From the NCBI GenBank assembly GCA_001899315.1, contig MOYA01000001.1, forward strand, positions 2,496,529-2,560,528: a stretch of DNA of 64,000 nucleotides, written 5' to 3'. Positions 25,554 through 32,625 of this stretch are shown here, piece by piece (position 1 is the stretch's first letter; each line of letters opens with the position of its first letter). The position numbers were made by a program, and so were the translations under genes. The notes under the pieces were generated by a model. It saw only the letters and a list, made by a program, of their open reading frames with translations. It was not told the DNA's origin and searched no databases. The DNA comes from Candidatus Obscuribacter phosphatis (GTDB lineage Bacteria; Cyanobacteriota; Vampirovibrionia; Obscuribacterales; Obscuribacteraceae).

Positions 25554-26207
25554 CTAAATTTCAGGTATGTGAGTGCCGGTAACTGTGCGCATATTGCCCG
25601 AAACTCTTCCCAGAGCACAGGCTCTCATATAGTCGGCTTCATCTTCCCGCCCACTCTTGGCAAGCAATCCGGCATAACTTTGCATCAAAGAAATGAGAGC
25701 GCCGTCAAAAGGATTAAGCGCATCTTGCAAGATAAGCAGGGCGCGCTTGTAGAACTTCTCGGCTTCTTCCAGTTTGCCGCGCTCTTCCAAAATCATGGCA
25801 AGATTGCGCGATATCAAGCCCACTTCTTGGTGCTTAATACCAAGAGACTTCTCATAAATATTGAGCATCTTGCGGCAAAGGTCTTCCGCCTTCTCATAAC
25901 GCCCTGTCTCAAAATAGAGGCTGGCTAATTCTTTAGAACTATCGGCTACTTTCTGATGATAGGGACCGAAACAAGAGACAGTAAGATCTACCGCCCGCTT
26001 GTGGCAGCTCTCAGCCTCATCCTTACGACCGGCTTCGGCTAAAGCCCGACCCAGACGGTGCAGACCCAATACCCGACGTTGGTCTTTCGGCTCAAAATTC
26101 TCCGCCATAGCCTTGGCTTCTTCCAGCGCCTTCAGGGCACTTTCGAAATCGCCTCGCTCCGAATGCTCTTCGGCCCTAGCTACAAGGCTTTCCCAGGTAT
26201 CGGTCAT
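25554..26207 (-). CDS. Tetratricopeptide repeat protein
   Basis: A 217-residue protein built of about five TPR units of the Kinesin light chain (TPR_12) type. Repeats such as LHRLGRALAEAGRKDEAESCHKRA, ASLYFETGRYEKAEDLCRKM and AMILEERGKLEEAEKFYKRAL are plain to see. There is no signal peptide or other domain, so it is a cytoplasmic scaffold for an unknown partner. It is the first gene of a two-gene minus-strand unit with the aldo/keto reductase and is divergent from a secreted-protein gene. Confidence 0.85.
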   Translation of the reverse strand: MTDTWESLVARAEEHSERGDFESALKALEEAKAMAENFEPKDQRRVLGLHRLGRALAEAGRKDEAESCHKRAVDLTVSCFGPYHQKVADSSKELASLYFETGRYEKAEDLCRKMLNIYEKSLGIKHQEVGLISRNLAMILEERGKLEEAEKFYKRALLILQDALNPFDGALISLMQSYAGLLAKSGREDEADYMRACALGRVSGNMRTVTGTHIPEI

Positions 26208-26268
26208 GAAAAAAACGCCCTCAACGACTACTTACTCTATCTTATGAGGCAATGTTAACATTTTCAAT

Positions 26269-26296
26269 CGGGGGCAACCTTAAGTAGAAGCCCCCG
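26269..26296. other. G/C-rich hairpin in divergent intergenic region
   Basis: CGGGGGC (26269-26275) and GCCCCCG (26290-26296) form a perfect 7-bp stem with a 14-nt loop. It lies between two divergent genes with no T-run after it, so it is more likely an operator or 5'-UTR structure than a terminator. A TATAAT at 26304-26309 next to it may be the -10 of the plus-strand gene, with a weak TTAAGT 18 nt before it. Confidence 0.5.
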
Positions 26297-26412
26297 CAAT
26301 AGCTATAATTTCAGGACTCAATAACAGCTTTTGAAATGTATCTTGACAGGCCTCCTAGCTCAGTCTGAACTAGTTCAGCCTAAAAGAGTCTTGTAAGGAC
26401 CGGCAACCAAGC

Positions 26413-27870
26413 ATGAAAAAAACTATTCTGGCGCTAGCAACAGCACAGCTAATTTTTGCCTCTTGCCCTGTCGCTCTAGCCCAAAGCAGCCAGTTCAACG
26501 ACATGCAAAAAGGGCTGGACAAACTGGAACAAAAGTTTTTCGAACACAGCTATAACGACAGCGGCGATAGCATCGAAGACAGACTTACCCGCCTCGAGAA
26601 AATGGTCTTCGGCGAAGCCCGCACCGGCGATAATCAAAGCCGTCTCAACAATCTCTTGTCTGTGGTTTCAGCCAATCAAGATTCTAGTTCTAATTCTAGT
26701 TCAGCTTCTAATTCGAATTCAAGCGCAAGCGCTGGTGCCGACAACACAAGCGATACCGGCTCTTCTAATAGTGCATCTAATAATGCTTCTAATAGTTCTT
26801 CAGGTAGTTCTTCAGGCGGGAGCGATGACACCGCCTACAGTGGCACAGACTATCCCCGCGTCGATATGCTCGAAGAAGTAATAATGGGGCAAGAATATAA
26901 GAATGTCTCGCTCAAGAAAAGGCTAGACCAGCTTGAGACCAAGGTCTTTGGCAGGGTCAGTCAAGACGATGACCTTTCTTCGCGCACAGACAAGTTAGAA
27001 ATGCACTGGCAGAAAACCCTCGCCCCTAAAGAACAAGCTCAATACGATCGAGACCTCACTTGGCTGGAAAGCCAGGTTATAGGCCAGAGCTATCAAAACA
27101 AACCCTTTATTGAAAGGGTTCAGACCCTGGAAGGAATCATCTTTCCAAACGAACACACCGACTATAAAGTACCGCTCAAAGATCAGATTGCCACCCTGGT
27201 CAATGCCGTCCACTTAAATGGTCAAAGTGGGCATCCCTCGGTCAATTCAGTCACCCCCATGGACAACGGACAAGATTCCGGTACCGCCACAGATTATTAT
27301 GGCAACGCCGGTTCATCAGATTCTGCATCCGATCCATCAACCAACTCTTATGGCGGTCGCAGCCCACAGTCGGGCTATACAGCTTACAATCAGGCAGGCA
27401 GCAATTCTTCCGGCTCGCCCCGCAGCTATAGAGCCAGCCCCTTGCAGCAAGAATATTCTCAGTCTGGCGACTTCTCGACTGCATCAGGCTATCCGCAACC
27501 AAGTCATTCTTATCCTGGTGGATCAAACTATCAGAGTTCTAATTATCAGCAGCCAGGCTATCAGCAGCCAGGCTATCAACAACAATCTTATCAACAGCCT
27601 AACTATCAACAAGAACCTTCACAACAAAATCTGGCTCAACAGAATTATTCTCAGCAAGATCAGACAAAACAAAATAAAGGGCATCCCCTGCTCAAAGGTC
27701 TTGCCAAAGCTCTAGGTGCAGCCGCCACCATGGCAGTGGGCGCGGTGAGCAGCATGGGCTATGGCTATATGCCTTACGGCTATGGCGGTTACGGCGGCTA
27801 TGGCATGAACCCTTACATGATGGGAGGCATGCCTTATGGTGGCGGCATGCCCTATGGCTATATCCCCTAA
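26413..27870 (+). CDS. Secreted protein with three RLxxLExxVFG repeats
   Basis: A 485-residue exported protein. A signal peptide ends at VALAQ (residue 24). Three copies of a roughly 50-residue helical module follow, near residues 28-83, 150-196 and 217-262. Each has the pattern LE..V.GQ.Y.N....RL..LE..VFG (for example SIEDRLTRLEKMVFGEA, SLKKRLDQLETKVFGRV, PFIERVQTLEGIIFPNE). Ser/Asn-rich and Gln/Tyr-rich linkers (GYQQP units) separate them. The C-terminus is a Gly/Tyr/Met-rich tail with GYGGYGGYG. I know no function for the module. It precedes the glycerophosphodiesterase gene by 9 nt and is probably co-transcribed with it. Confidence 0.8.
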   Translation: MKKTILALATAQLIFASCPVALAQSSQFNDMQKGLDKLEQKFFEHSYNDSGDSIEDRLTRLEKMVFGEARTGDNQSRLNNLLSVVSANQDSSSNSSSASNSNSSASAGADNTSDTGSSNSASNNASNSSSGSSSGGSDDTAYSGTDYPRVDMLEEVIMGQEYKNVSLKKRLDQLETKVFGRVSQDDDLSSRTDKLEMHWQKTLAPKEQAQYDRDLTWLESQVIGQSYQNKPFIERVQTLEGIIFPNEHTDYKVPLKDQIATLVNAVHLNGQSGHPSVNSVTPMDNGQDSGTATDYYGNAGSSDSASDPSTNSYGGRSPQSGYTAYNQAGSNSSGSPRSYRASPLQQEYSQSGDFSTASGYPQPSHSYPGGSNYQSSNYQQPGYQQPGYQQQSYQQPNYQQEPSQQNLAQQNYSQQDQTKQNKGHPLLKGLAKALGAAATMAVGAVSSMGYGYMPYGYGGYGGYGMNPYMMGGMPYGGGMPYGYIP

Positions 27871-27879
27871 GGAAAAGAA

Positions 27880-28788
27880 ATGAGAAAAGCACAAGTCGGC
27901 AGCCGGTCTTGCAGGAAAATCTTGGTTGGCTCTGCCATATCGGCTCTCTGTGCCATTTCTGCTTGCAGCTTGCTAGATTTAAGTTTGCTAAATTTAAGTT
28001 TGCCGGGCTTTGCCGAAAGCGATAAAGCAAAGTCGAAGGCAAGCAAACGAGGCAATGAAAACTATCAAGTCAAAATCGTCGCCCATCGCGGCGGTAAGAA
28101 ATGGGCGCCAGAAAATACTCTAGCGGCTTTTCGCAAAGCTGTTGAAGCGAAAGTAGACGGTATAGAACTCGATATTCACAAATGCAAAACCGGTGAGCTT
28201 GTGGTCATACATGACGACACACTGGAGCGCACCACTAATGGCAAAGGTCTAGTCAAAGAGACGACTTTAGCAGACTTGCAAAAGCTAGACTGCGGCTCTT
28301 GGTACGACAGCTCCTTCAAAGATGAAAGGCTGCCGCTCTTGCAAGATGTACTGAAATTGGTGGACGGCAAACTCGAAATCAATATCGAGATCAAGAACTG
28401 TCCGATGAATTACGAAAATATCGCCGAAGATCTGCTGAAACTTTTGGCAGACTACAAGTACCCAGACAGAATCATGATCAGCTCTTTCGATCACAAAGTA
28501 ATCAAAGCGATAGCGGCACGCAGCAAGCGTTATAAACTAGCACTGCTCGGGGACAACATCCCCTATGACATTGCCGGTTACGCCACCAATGCCGGTGCTT
28601 CAGCTTGGAACCCCGCCTTCGACTGCGTGCGCCCCGATTCGGTTAAAGATGCCCATGCCGGCAATATTTCAGTCAACACCTGGACCCTCAACAAGAAAGA
28701 AGAATGGCGCCAAGCCTTGGACCTAAAGGTCGACTCAATCATCACTGATGATCCGATCGGGCTAAGAGAATATTTGCAAAAGCACTAA
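27880..28788 (+). CDS. Glycerophosphodiester phosphodiesterase, exported
   Basis: A 302-residue GDPD-family enzyme that hydrolyses deacylated phospholipid headgroups to glycerol 3-phosphate and an alcohol. H69-R70 in VAHRGGKKWAPENT, E96 and D98 in GIELDIH and H111 in HDDTLERTTNGKG are the metal and catalytic residues, all present. The N-terminus has a hydrophobic segment ending in the lipobox-like ISAC29, so it is probably a lipoprotein on the periplasmic face. It starts 9 nt after the previous gene. Its last 4 nt overlap the convergent histidine kinase gene. Confidence 0.93.
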   Translation: MRKAQVGSRSCRKILVGSAISALCAISACSLLDLSLLNLSLPGFAESDKAKSKASKRGNENYQVKIVAHRGGKKWAPENTLAAFRKAVEAKVDGIELDIHKCKTGELVVIHDDTLERTTNGKGLVKETTLADLQKLDCGSWYDSSFKDERLPLLQDVLKLVDGKLEINIEIKNCPMNYENIAEDLLKLLADYKYPDRIMISSFDHKVIKAIAARSKRYKLALLGDNIPYDIAGYATNAGASAWNPAFDCVRPDSVKDAHAGNISVNTWTLNKKEEWRQALDLKVDSIITDDPIGLREYLQKH

Positions 28789-30620
28789 AGAGAATTCTCT
28801 TTAGTGCTTTCCTCACTTGCTTGTTCATCTTTATCTTCATCTTTAGTCTCTAGATAAGCACCAGGTTCAACAACATTACCTTCTTCATCAGGCTCTGGTA
28901 GCGAAAGAGGCAAGGTGAACCAAAAAAGTGAGCCGCCATCATCTGGCAGTTCTATACCAATCTGACCGCCCTGCGCTTCCACCATGGCTTTGGCAATAGC
29001 CAGCCCCAAACCGGTGCCAGAGCGGTATTGACCATCGCTCGAACGCAGTTGTTCAAAGCGAGCAAAAAGCTTATGAGTTTGATTTTTAGGCACACCCGGC
29101 CCATAGTCGCGCACAGAAAAGCGACAAAAATCGGAAAAATTGGAAATTTCTACATCTATTTGGCCTTGCGGCGGCGAGTACTTAATTGCATTCGAAAGTA
29201 TGTTGCTTAGCACCTGCAAGGTACGATCATAATCACAAAAGACCTCAAGGGAGTCGTCCACTGCCAGGTGGAAACAAACCAAGGCTTCATCAGAGAGAGT
29301 AGAAAGCCCCTCCAAAGCCCGGTTAACAAGTTCAGAGGCTTTATACGTATCGCTATAAAGCTCCATTTTGCCCGCCTCAATTTTGCGCATATCGAGAATA
29401 TCGTTAATCAAGCGCATCAAGCGATCAGCCTCATCGGCCGCTATCTTGACCACGGGCATCGAGCCTTCCGGCAAGGCACCGGCAAAGTTAGTCTCAAGCA
29501 GACCAAGAGCGGTTCTAATTGATGCCAGGGGCGTGCGCAATTCATGCGAAACCATAGAATAGAAATCGCGCACTCGCTCCTCTACCGCTTTTCTCTCCGT
29601 GACATCACGCACGATACCAATCAGTACTGTCTCTTCACCACGCGATACATTACTAATACTTATTTCCACAGGCACACGCAGACCATCTCTGGTCAGACCT
29701 GACAACTCTCGCACGCCGCTTGTAGGCTTGACGGCACTACCTTCTGGCCCGTCAGCACTGGCAAAACCGAGCATAAAGCCTGGCAAAATAGATTCCACCG
29801 ATAGACCAACAGGCTGCGCACTGGCAAAACCGAACATCTGATCAAAGACGGCATTAGAAGTCTCAATGATACCATCAGTAGTGACAGTAACAATACCATC
29901 AGGCGCGGTCGAAACCAAGGCACGCATGCGCGCTTCCCTCTCGGCAAGAGCGTCTCTAGCCTTATTCAATACCGCTTCAGCCTCTTGCCGGTCTTCCACA
30001 TAGCGGGTTACCCCGTATTTCAAAAGCAAAAGGGCAACAAGAGATGAGCAGAGAATAACAAAGATACCGCCCATACTATTGAGGTTATCGCGGTCTAGGT
30101 CGCTGAAACGATCGGTCATCTCACGGTTGATTGTGCGAGAGACATCTTTTGCCAGCCATTCCACGTGCTGAGTCATACCATCTTCATCAAAGCGGCGAGA
30201 CCTTTCCATCGCCGCCTGCAAACCACTGGCATCGCGCACGCTCATTACTTCCTCGGCGCAACTCTTTCTAAAGCTCAAAGACTCGGTCAGATCTTCAAGC
30301 AGCATGACATATTCACTGCGGTCGGAAAATAGCACCTTCAGCTTAGAAATATCAGCCTCGATTTGAGAAAAGGCAAAATAAAAGCGATCTTTGGCGACAG
30401 CTTTACCGGTAAGCAAATACTCTTTCTCGCCTGTTTCACCACGGGTGAGTTCGATAACTACAGAGTTCAAAAGATCTAAAAGCTGAAACTGCTTAGAGAC
30501 CAAGTAACTGTTTTGCAATCTGTCCACAGACAAACTAAGCGTGGTTGTGCCGATAAAGACAATCACAAAAGCAACGACTACGATAATTGCCGATGTCTTA
30601 GTCGTCAGAGAAAGTTGCAT
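28785..30620 (-). CDS. CHASE3-PAS sensor histidine kinase
   Basis: A 611-residue membrane kinase. Two transmembrane helices (about 10-30 and 184-202) flank a CHASE3-type sensor (about 37-180, with ELTRGETGEKEYLLTG). A PAS domain follows (about 230-345), then HisKA with the phospho-acceptor H359 in FYSMVSHELRTPL, and HATPase_c with NAIKYSPP, DYGPGVP and GTGLGLAIAK. All catalytic boxes are intact. It lies 8 nt after the OmpR-type regulator gene and must be its partner. The acidic tail (about 580-611) is unusual for the family. The signal is unknown. Confidence 0.95.
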   Translation of the reverse strand: MQLSLTTKTSAIIVVVAFVIVFIGTTTLSLSVDRLQNSYLVSKQFQLLDLLNSVVIELTRGETGEKEYLLTGKAVAKDRFYFAFSQIEADISKLKVLFSDRSEYVMLLEDLTESLSFRKSCAEEVMSVRDASGLQAAMERSRRFDEDGMTQHVEWLAKDVSRTINREMTDRFSDLDRDNLNSMGGIFVILCSSLVALLLLKYGVTRYVEDRQEAEAVLNKARDALAEREARMRALVSTAPDGIVTVTTDGIIETSNAVFDQMFGFASAQPVGLSVESILPGFMLGFASADGPEGSAVKPTSGVRELSGLTRDGLRVPVEISISNVSRGEETVLIGIVRDVTERKAVEERVRDFYSMVSHELRTPLASIRTALGLLETNFAGALPEGSMPVVKIAADEADRLMRLINDILDMRKIEAGKMELYSDTYKASELVNRALEGLSTLSDEALVCFHLAVDDSLEVFCDYDRTLQVLSNILSNAIKYSPPQGQIDVEISNFSDFCRFSVRDYGPGVPKNQTHKLFARFEQLRSSDGQYRSGTGLGLAIAKAMVEAQGGQIGIELPDDGGSLFWFTLPLSLPEPDEEGNVVEPGAYLETKDEDKDEQASEESTKENSL

Positions 30621-30628
30621 AATCTTGA

Positions 30629-31300
30629 CTAATCGACGATGCGATAACCCGCACCACGCTTGGTGCGAATGATGCCGGTCTCGTCTGTATCGCCCAGCTT
30701 CCTGCGCAGGGTTTTCATATGGGTACGCACAGTATCGACGCTGGCATTAGAATCACTCTGCCAAACCCGGCTGAGAATAGTTTCCAAAGTAAAGCTCTGA
30801 TTGGGATAACGCATCAAAAGCTCAAGCAGGGCAAACTCTTTGGCGGTAAGATCTATCTCTTGTCCAGCGCGAAAAACTCTAGCGGTTTCGGTATCGAGTT
30901 CAATATCACGCACGGTCAAAAGCTTGCCGGCATAAGTGACCGGACGCCGCAATAAAGCTTGCACTCGTGCATTCAATTCTACCGGCGCAAAGGGTTTGAC
31001 AAGATAATCATCGGCACCGGCATTCAGCCCCGATGCCCGGTCCTCTACAGAACCACGGGCGGTGAGCATCAAAATAGGAGTACGGCCGCCTTGCCCACGA
31101 AACTGCCTACAAACATCAACCCCAGAAAGATCCGGCAGCATCCAGTCAAGAATAATCAGCTCGTATGTATTGACCTTCAACTGGCTTAAGGCAATAAAAC
31201 CAGCGGCGACATGATCAACCAAATGGCGACCTTGTTCCAACTGCAGCTTGAGAAGTTGACCGAGATTTGTATCGTCCTCAACCAGCAAAATTTTAGCCAT
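30629..31300 (-). CDS. OmpR/PhoB-family response regulator
   Basis: A 223-residue two-component regulator. The receiver domain has the acidic pair in LLVEDD, the phospho-acceptor D52 in ILDWMLPDLSG and the conserved Lys in YLVKPF. The C-terminal winged helix (about 128-222) ends TKRGAGYRIVD as in OmpR-type DNA-binding domains. I chose the ATG at 31300 because GGGAG lies 5 nt upstream and the product begins MAKILLVEDD. A start at 31339 would overlap the upstream gene. It is 1 nt after the stop of the permuted-papain candidate and 8 nt before the histidine kinase, so the genes form one operon. Confidence 0.95.
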   Translation of the reverse strand: MAKILLVEDDTNLGQLLKLQLEQGRHLVDHVAAGFIALSQLKVNTYELIILDWMLPDLSGVDVCRQFRGQGGRTPILMLTARGSVEDRASGLNAGADDYLVKPFAPVELNARVQALLRRPVTYAGKLLTVRDIELDTETARVFRAGQEIDLTAKEFALLELLMRYPNQSFTLETILSRVWQSDSNASVDTVRTHMKTLRRKLGDTDETGIIRTKRGAGYRIVD

Positions 31301-31301
31301 G

Positions 31302-31922
31302 TCAACTCCCAGATCCAACCAGTCCAAATTGTACATCAAACAACTGAATGACCTTTCCAGGCAAAGACTCGAACCATGAAACCGGGGAAATTAGTGTAGT
31401 ATCTCCCAGCCTGAGGATCTTTCTAGAAAGCGCCTCTTGCATTGAATAATGCCTTGAATCTTCTTGCAGGTAACCGAGATCTCTGTCTGGCACACCATAA
31501 GCACGCAGCAATTGAAGAGCTTGATCGACACAGTTATTGCCTAGAATACTCCAGCCCATATAGCGAAGACGCTGGGCCATCGGCTCGACGCAGCCGGGTC
31601 TAGCGTCTTCGACAGGCAAGACTTTGGCAGCATGATAAACAATATGTGGTCCGCTTTTCATTGCCGCCAGCATATCTTCACGACTACCAAAAGCAATCCA
31701 AAAATCGGTATCGCCGCCGCGGGGCACATGACTGTACCTGACAAGCTGCCAAAGATTTAGGTAAGAATGACGGTAGAGATGATCACTCGAACCAAAGACA
31801 TAACGACTCTCACCTTCTGCGCCGCCGTCTAGTTGAAAGCCCCAACCAACATGGCCAAAACCCAGCGCTTGCTTGAAATTGATAAAAACGAGCGCTTCCA
31901 AATCAACCTCTTCAATTGCCAA
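31302..31922 (-). CDS. Possible permuted papain-fold (NlpC/P60- or LRAT-like) protein
   Basis: A 206-residue protein I do not recognise with certainty. It has H24 in GFGHVGWGFQL near the start and C131 in GNNCVDQALQLLRAYG, in the order His then Cys expected of circularly permuted NlpC/P60 enzymes (LRAT, YiiX, poxvirus G6R-like), with a buried aromatic after the His as in that group. This suggests an amidase, peptidase or acyltransferase on lipid or peptidoglycan, by inference. There is no signal peptide. It overlaps the small helical gene by 11 nt and lies 1 nt before the response regulator, so it may modulate or be modulated by that signalling system. Confidence 0.6.
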   Translation of the reverse strand: MAIEEVDLEALVFINFKQALGFGHVGWGFQLDGGAEGESRYVFGSSDHLYRHSYLNLWQLVRYSHVPRGGDTDFWIAFGSREDMLAAMKSGPHIVYHAAKVLPVEDARPGCVEPMAQRLRYMGWSILGNNCVDQALQLLRAYGVPDRDLGYLQEDSRHYSMQEALSRKILRLGDTTLISPVSWFESLPGKVIQLFDVQFGLVGSGS

Positions 31923-32238
31923 TCTGTCTTAGCACAGCCAGCTCAGCTTCCAATTGTCCGATTCTGACAAAGGCAGCTTCTAGACGAGACTGGCTGCGCG
32001 AGAGCATCTCTAAAGCCAGTTCTAGCTGTCCGCTCAATTTGAGCAGCTCGGCATTATTATCTATGCGAGTGTCCATCTTAAAATTGAGACCACCGGTCTC
32101 AATCGACATATTGAGGCTGTTGGCGCCGACCTGCCGGCTTTCGATATTCTCGAAATTTTCGACATCAAGAACAGACTGGCTCTCACTAGTATCGGCACAT
32201 TCGGCTCTCTCTACAAATATTAGTTTCTCTTCCGCCAC
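31912..32238 (-). CDS. Small helical protein, unknown
   Basis: A 108-residue protein with a polar N-terminal half and a C-terminal helix (about 62-105) with heptad-like leucines (LSGQLELALEMLSRSQSRLEAAFVRIGQLEAELAVL), probably coiled-coil. It is the first gene of the minus-strand operon; its stop overlaps the next start by 11 nt. A 140-residue frame on the opposite strand covers the same DNA but has no coding look. No function can be assigned. Confidence 0.6.
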   Translation of the reverse strand: MAEEKLIFVERAECADTSESQSVLDVENFENIESRQVGANSLNMSIETGGLNFKMDTRIDNNAELLKLSGQLELALEMLSRSQSRLEAAFVRIGQLEAELAVLRQIGN

Positions 32239-32533
32239 GCCGTCCTCCGAGTCTTCTTTCGCGCCAGTATGTCTATACGCTCTTTCTCGTGGTCATTTAA
32301 TACCCATTTATGCCGGCTTTATAATGCGAGAGTGCTGAAAATAGCTTCAGAAGCGCTGTAAATAGATACAAAATCACTAGAAAAACCCTGGCAATTATCA
32401 GACATTTACTGCCTGAAAGGGCTTTGCCCCAGAACTGAAAAAAGTTGCCATGAGAGACTCTAGACAATTTTTGGCAGCGGTAAAAATTTTTGTTTGACTG
32501 GGGCATCAAACAGGTAAAACAGATTCATAGGGA

Positions 32534-32568
32534 CCTCTTTTTATATTAGATATAAAAGGAGGTTTGTG
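32534..32568 (+). promoter_or_regulatory. SD-sequestering hairpin leader
   Basis: CCTCTTTTTATAT (32534-32546) pairs with ATATAAAAGGAGG (32550-32562) over 13 bp with one G-U pair and a 3-nt loop. The 3' arm contains the strong Shine-Dalgarno AAGGAGG, which lies 6 nt before the ATG at 32569. When folded, the ribosome site is fully covered. There is no T-run after it, so it is not a terminator. The arrangement is that of a translational switch (thermometer-like or ligand-operated). Upstream, 32239-32533 contains a small inverted repeat TGTTTGA/TCAAACA (32491-32512) and no clear gene. Confidence 0.75.
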
Positions 32569-32625
32569 ATGAATTTGCCCCTGAAAGTCCCATCGCATAG
32601 TGGCGCATTAAAACAGACCGAATGA
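32569..32625 (+). CDS. Leader peptide, 18 residues
   Basis: ATG at 32569 with a near-perfect Shine-Dalgarno encodes MNLPLKVPSHSGALKQTE and ends in TGA at 32623-32625. That stop overlaps the ATG (32622-32624) of the next gene in an ATGA arrangement. Translation of the downstream gene, which has no ribosome site of its own, therefore probably depends on ribosomes finishing this peptide. The peptide has no Trp, Phe or run of one amino acid that would suggest classical attenuation. It is either a coupling device or a small protein. Confidence 0.65.
   Translation: MNLPLKVPSHSGALKQTE

Noticed and set aside
31916-32338. 140-codon plus-strand frame
   Set aside because: It is a shadow of the minus-strand operon head; the minus-strand frame has helix-forming composition and overlaps its neighbour as operon genes here do.
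32534-32562. Rho-independent terminator
   Set aside because: The hairpin is not followed by a T-run and its 3' arm holds a perfect ribosome site at the right distance from an ATG.
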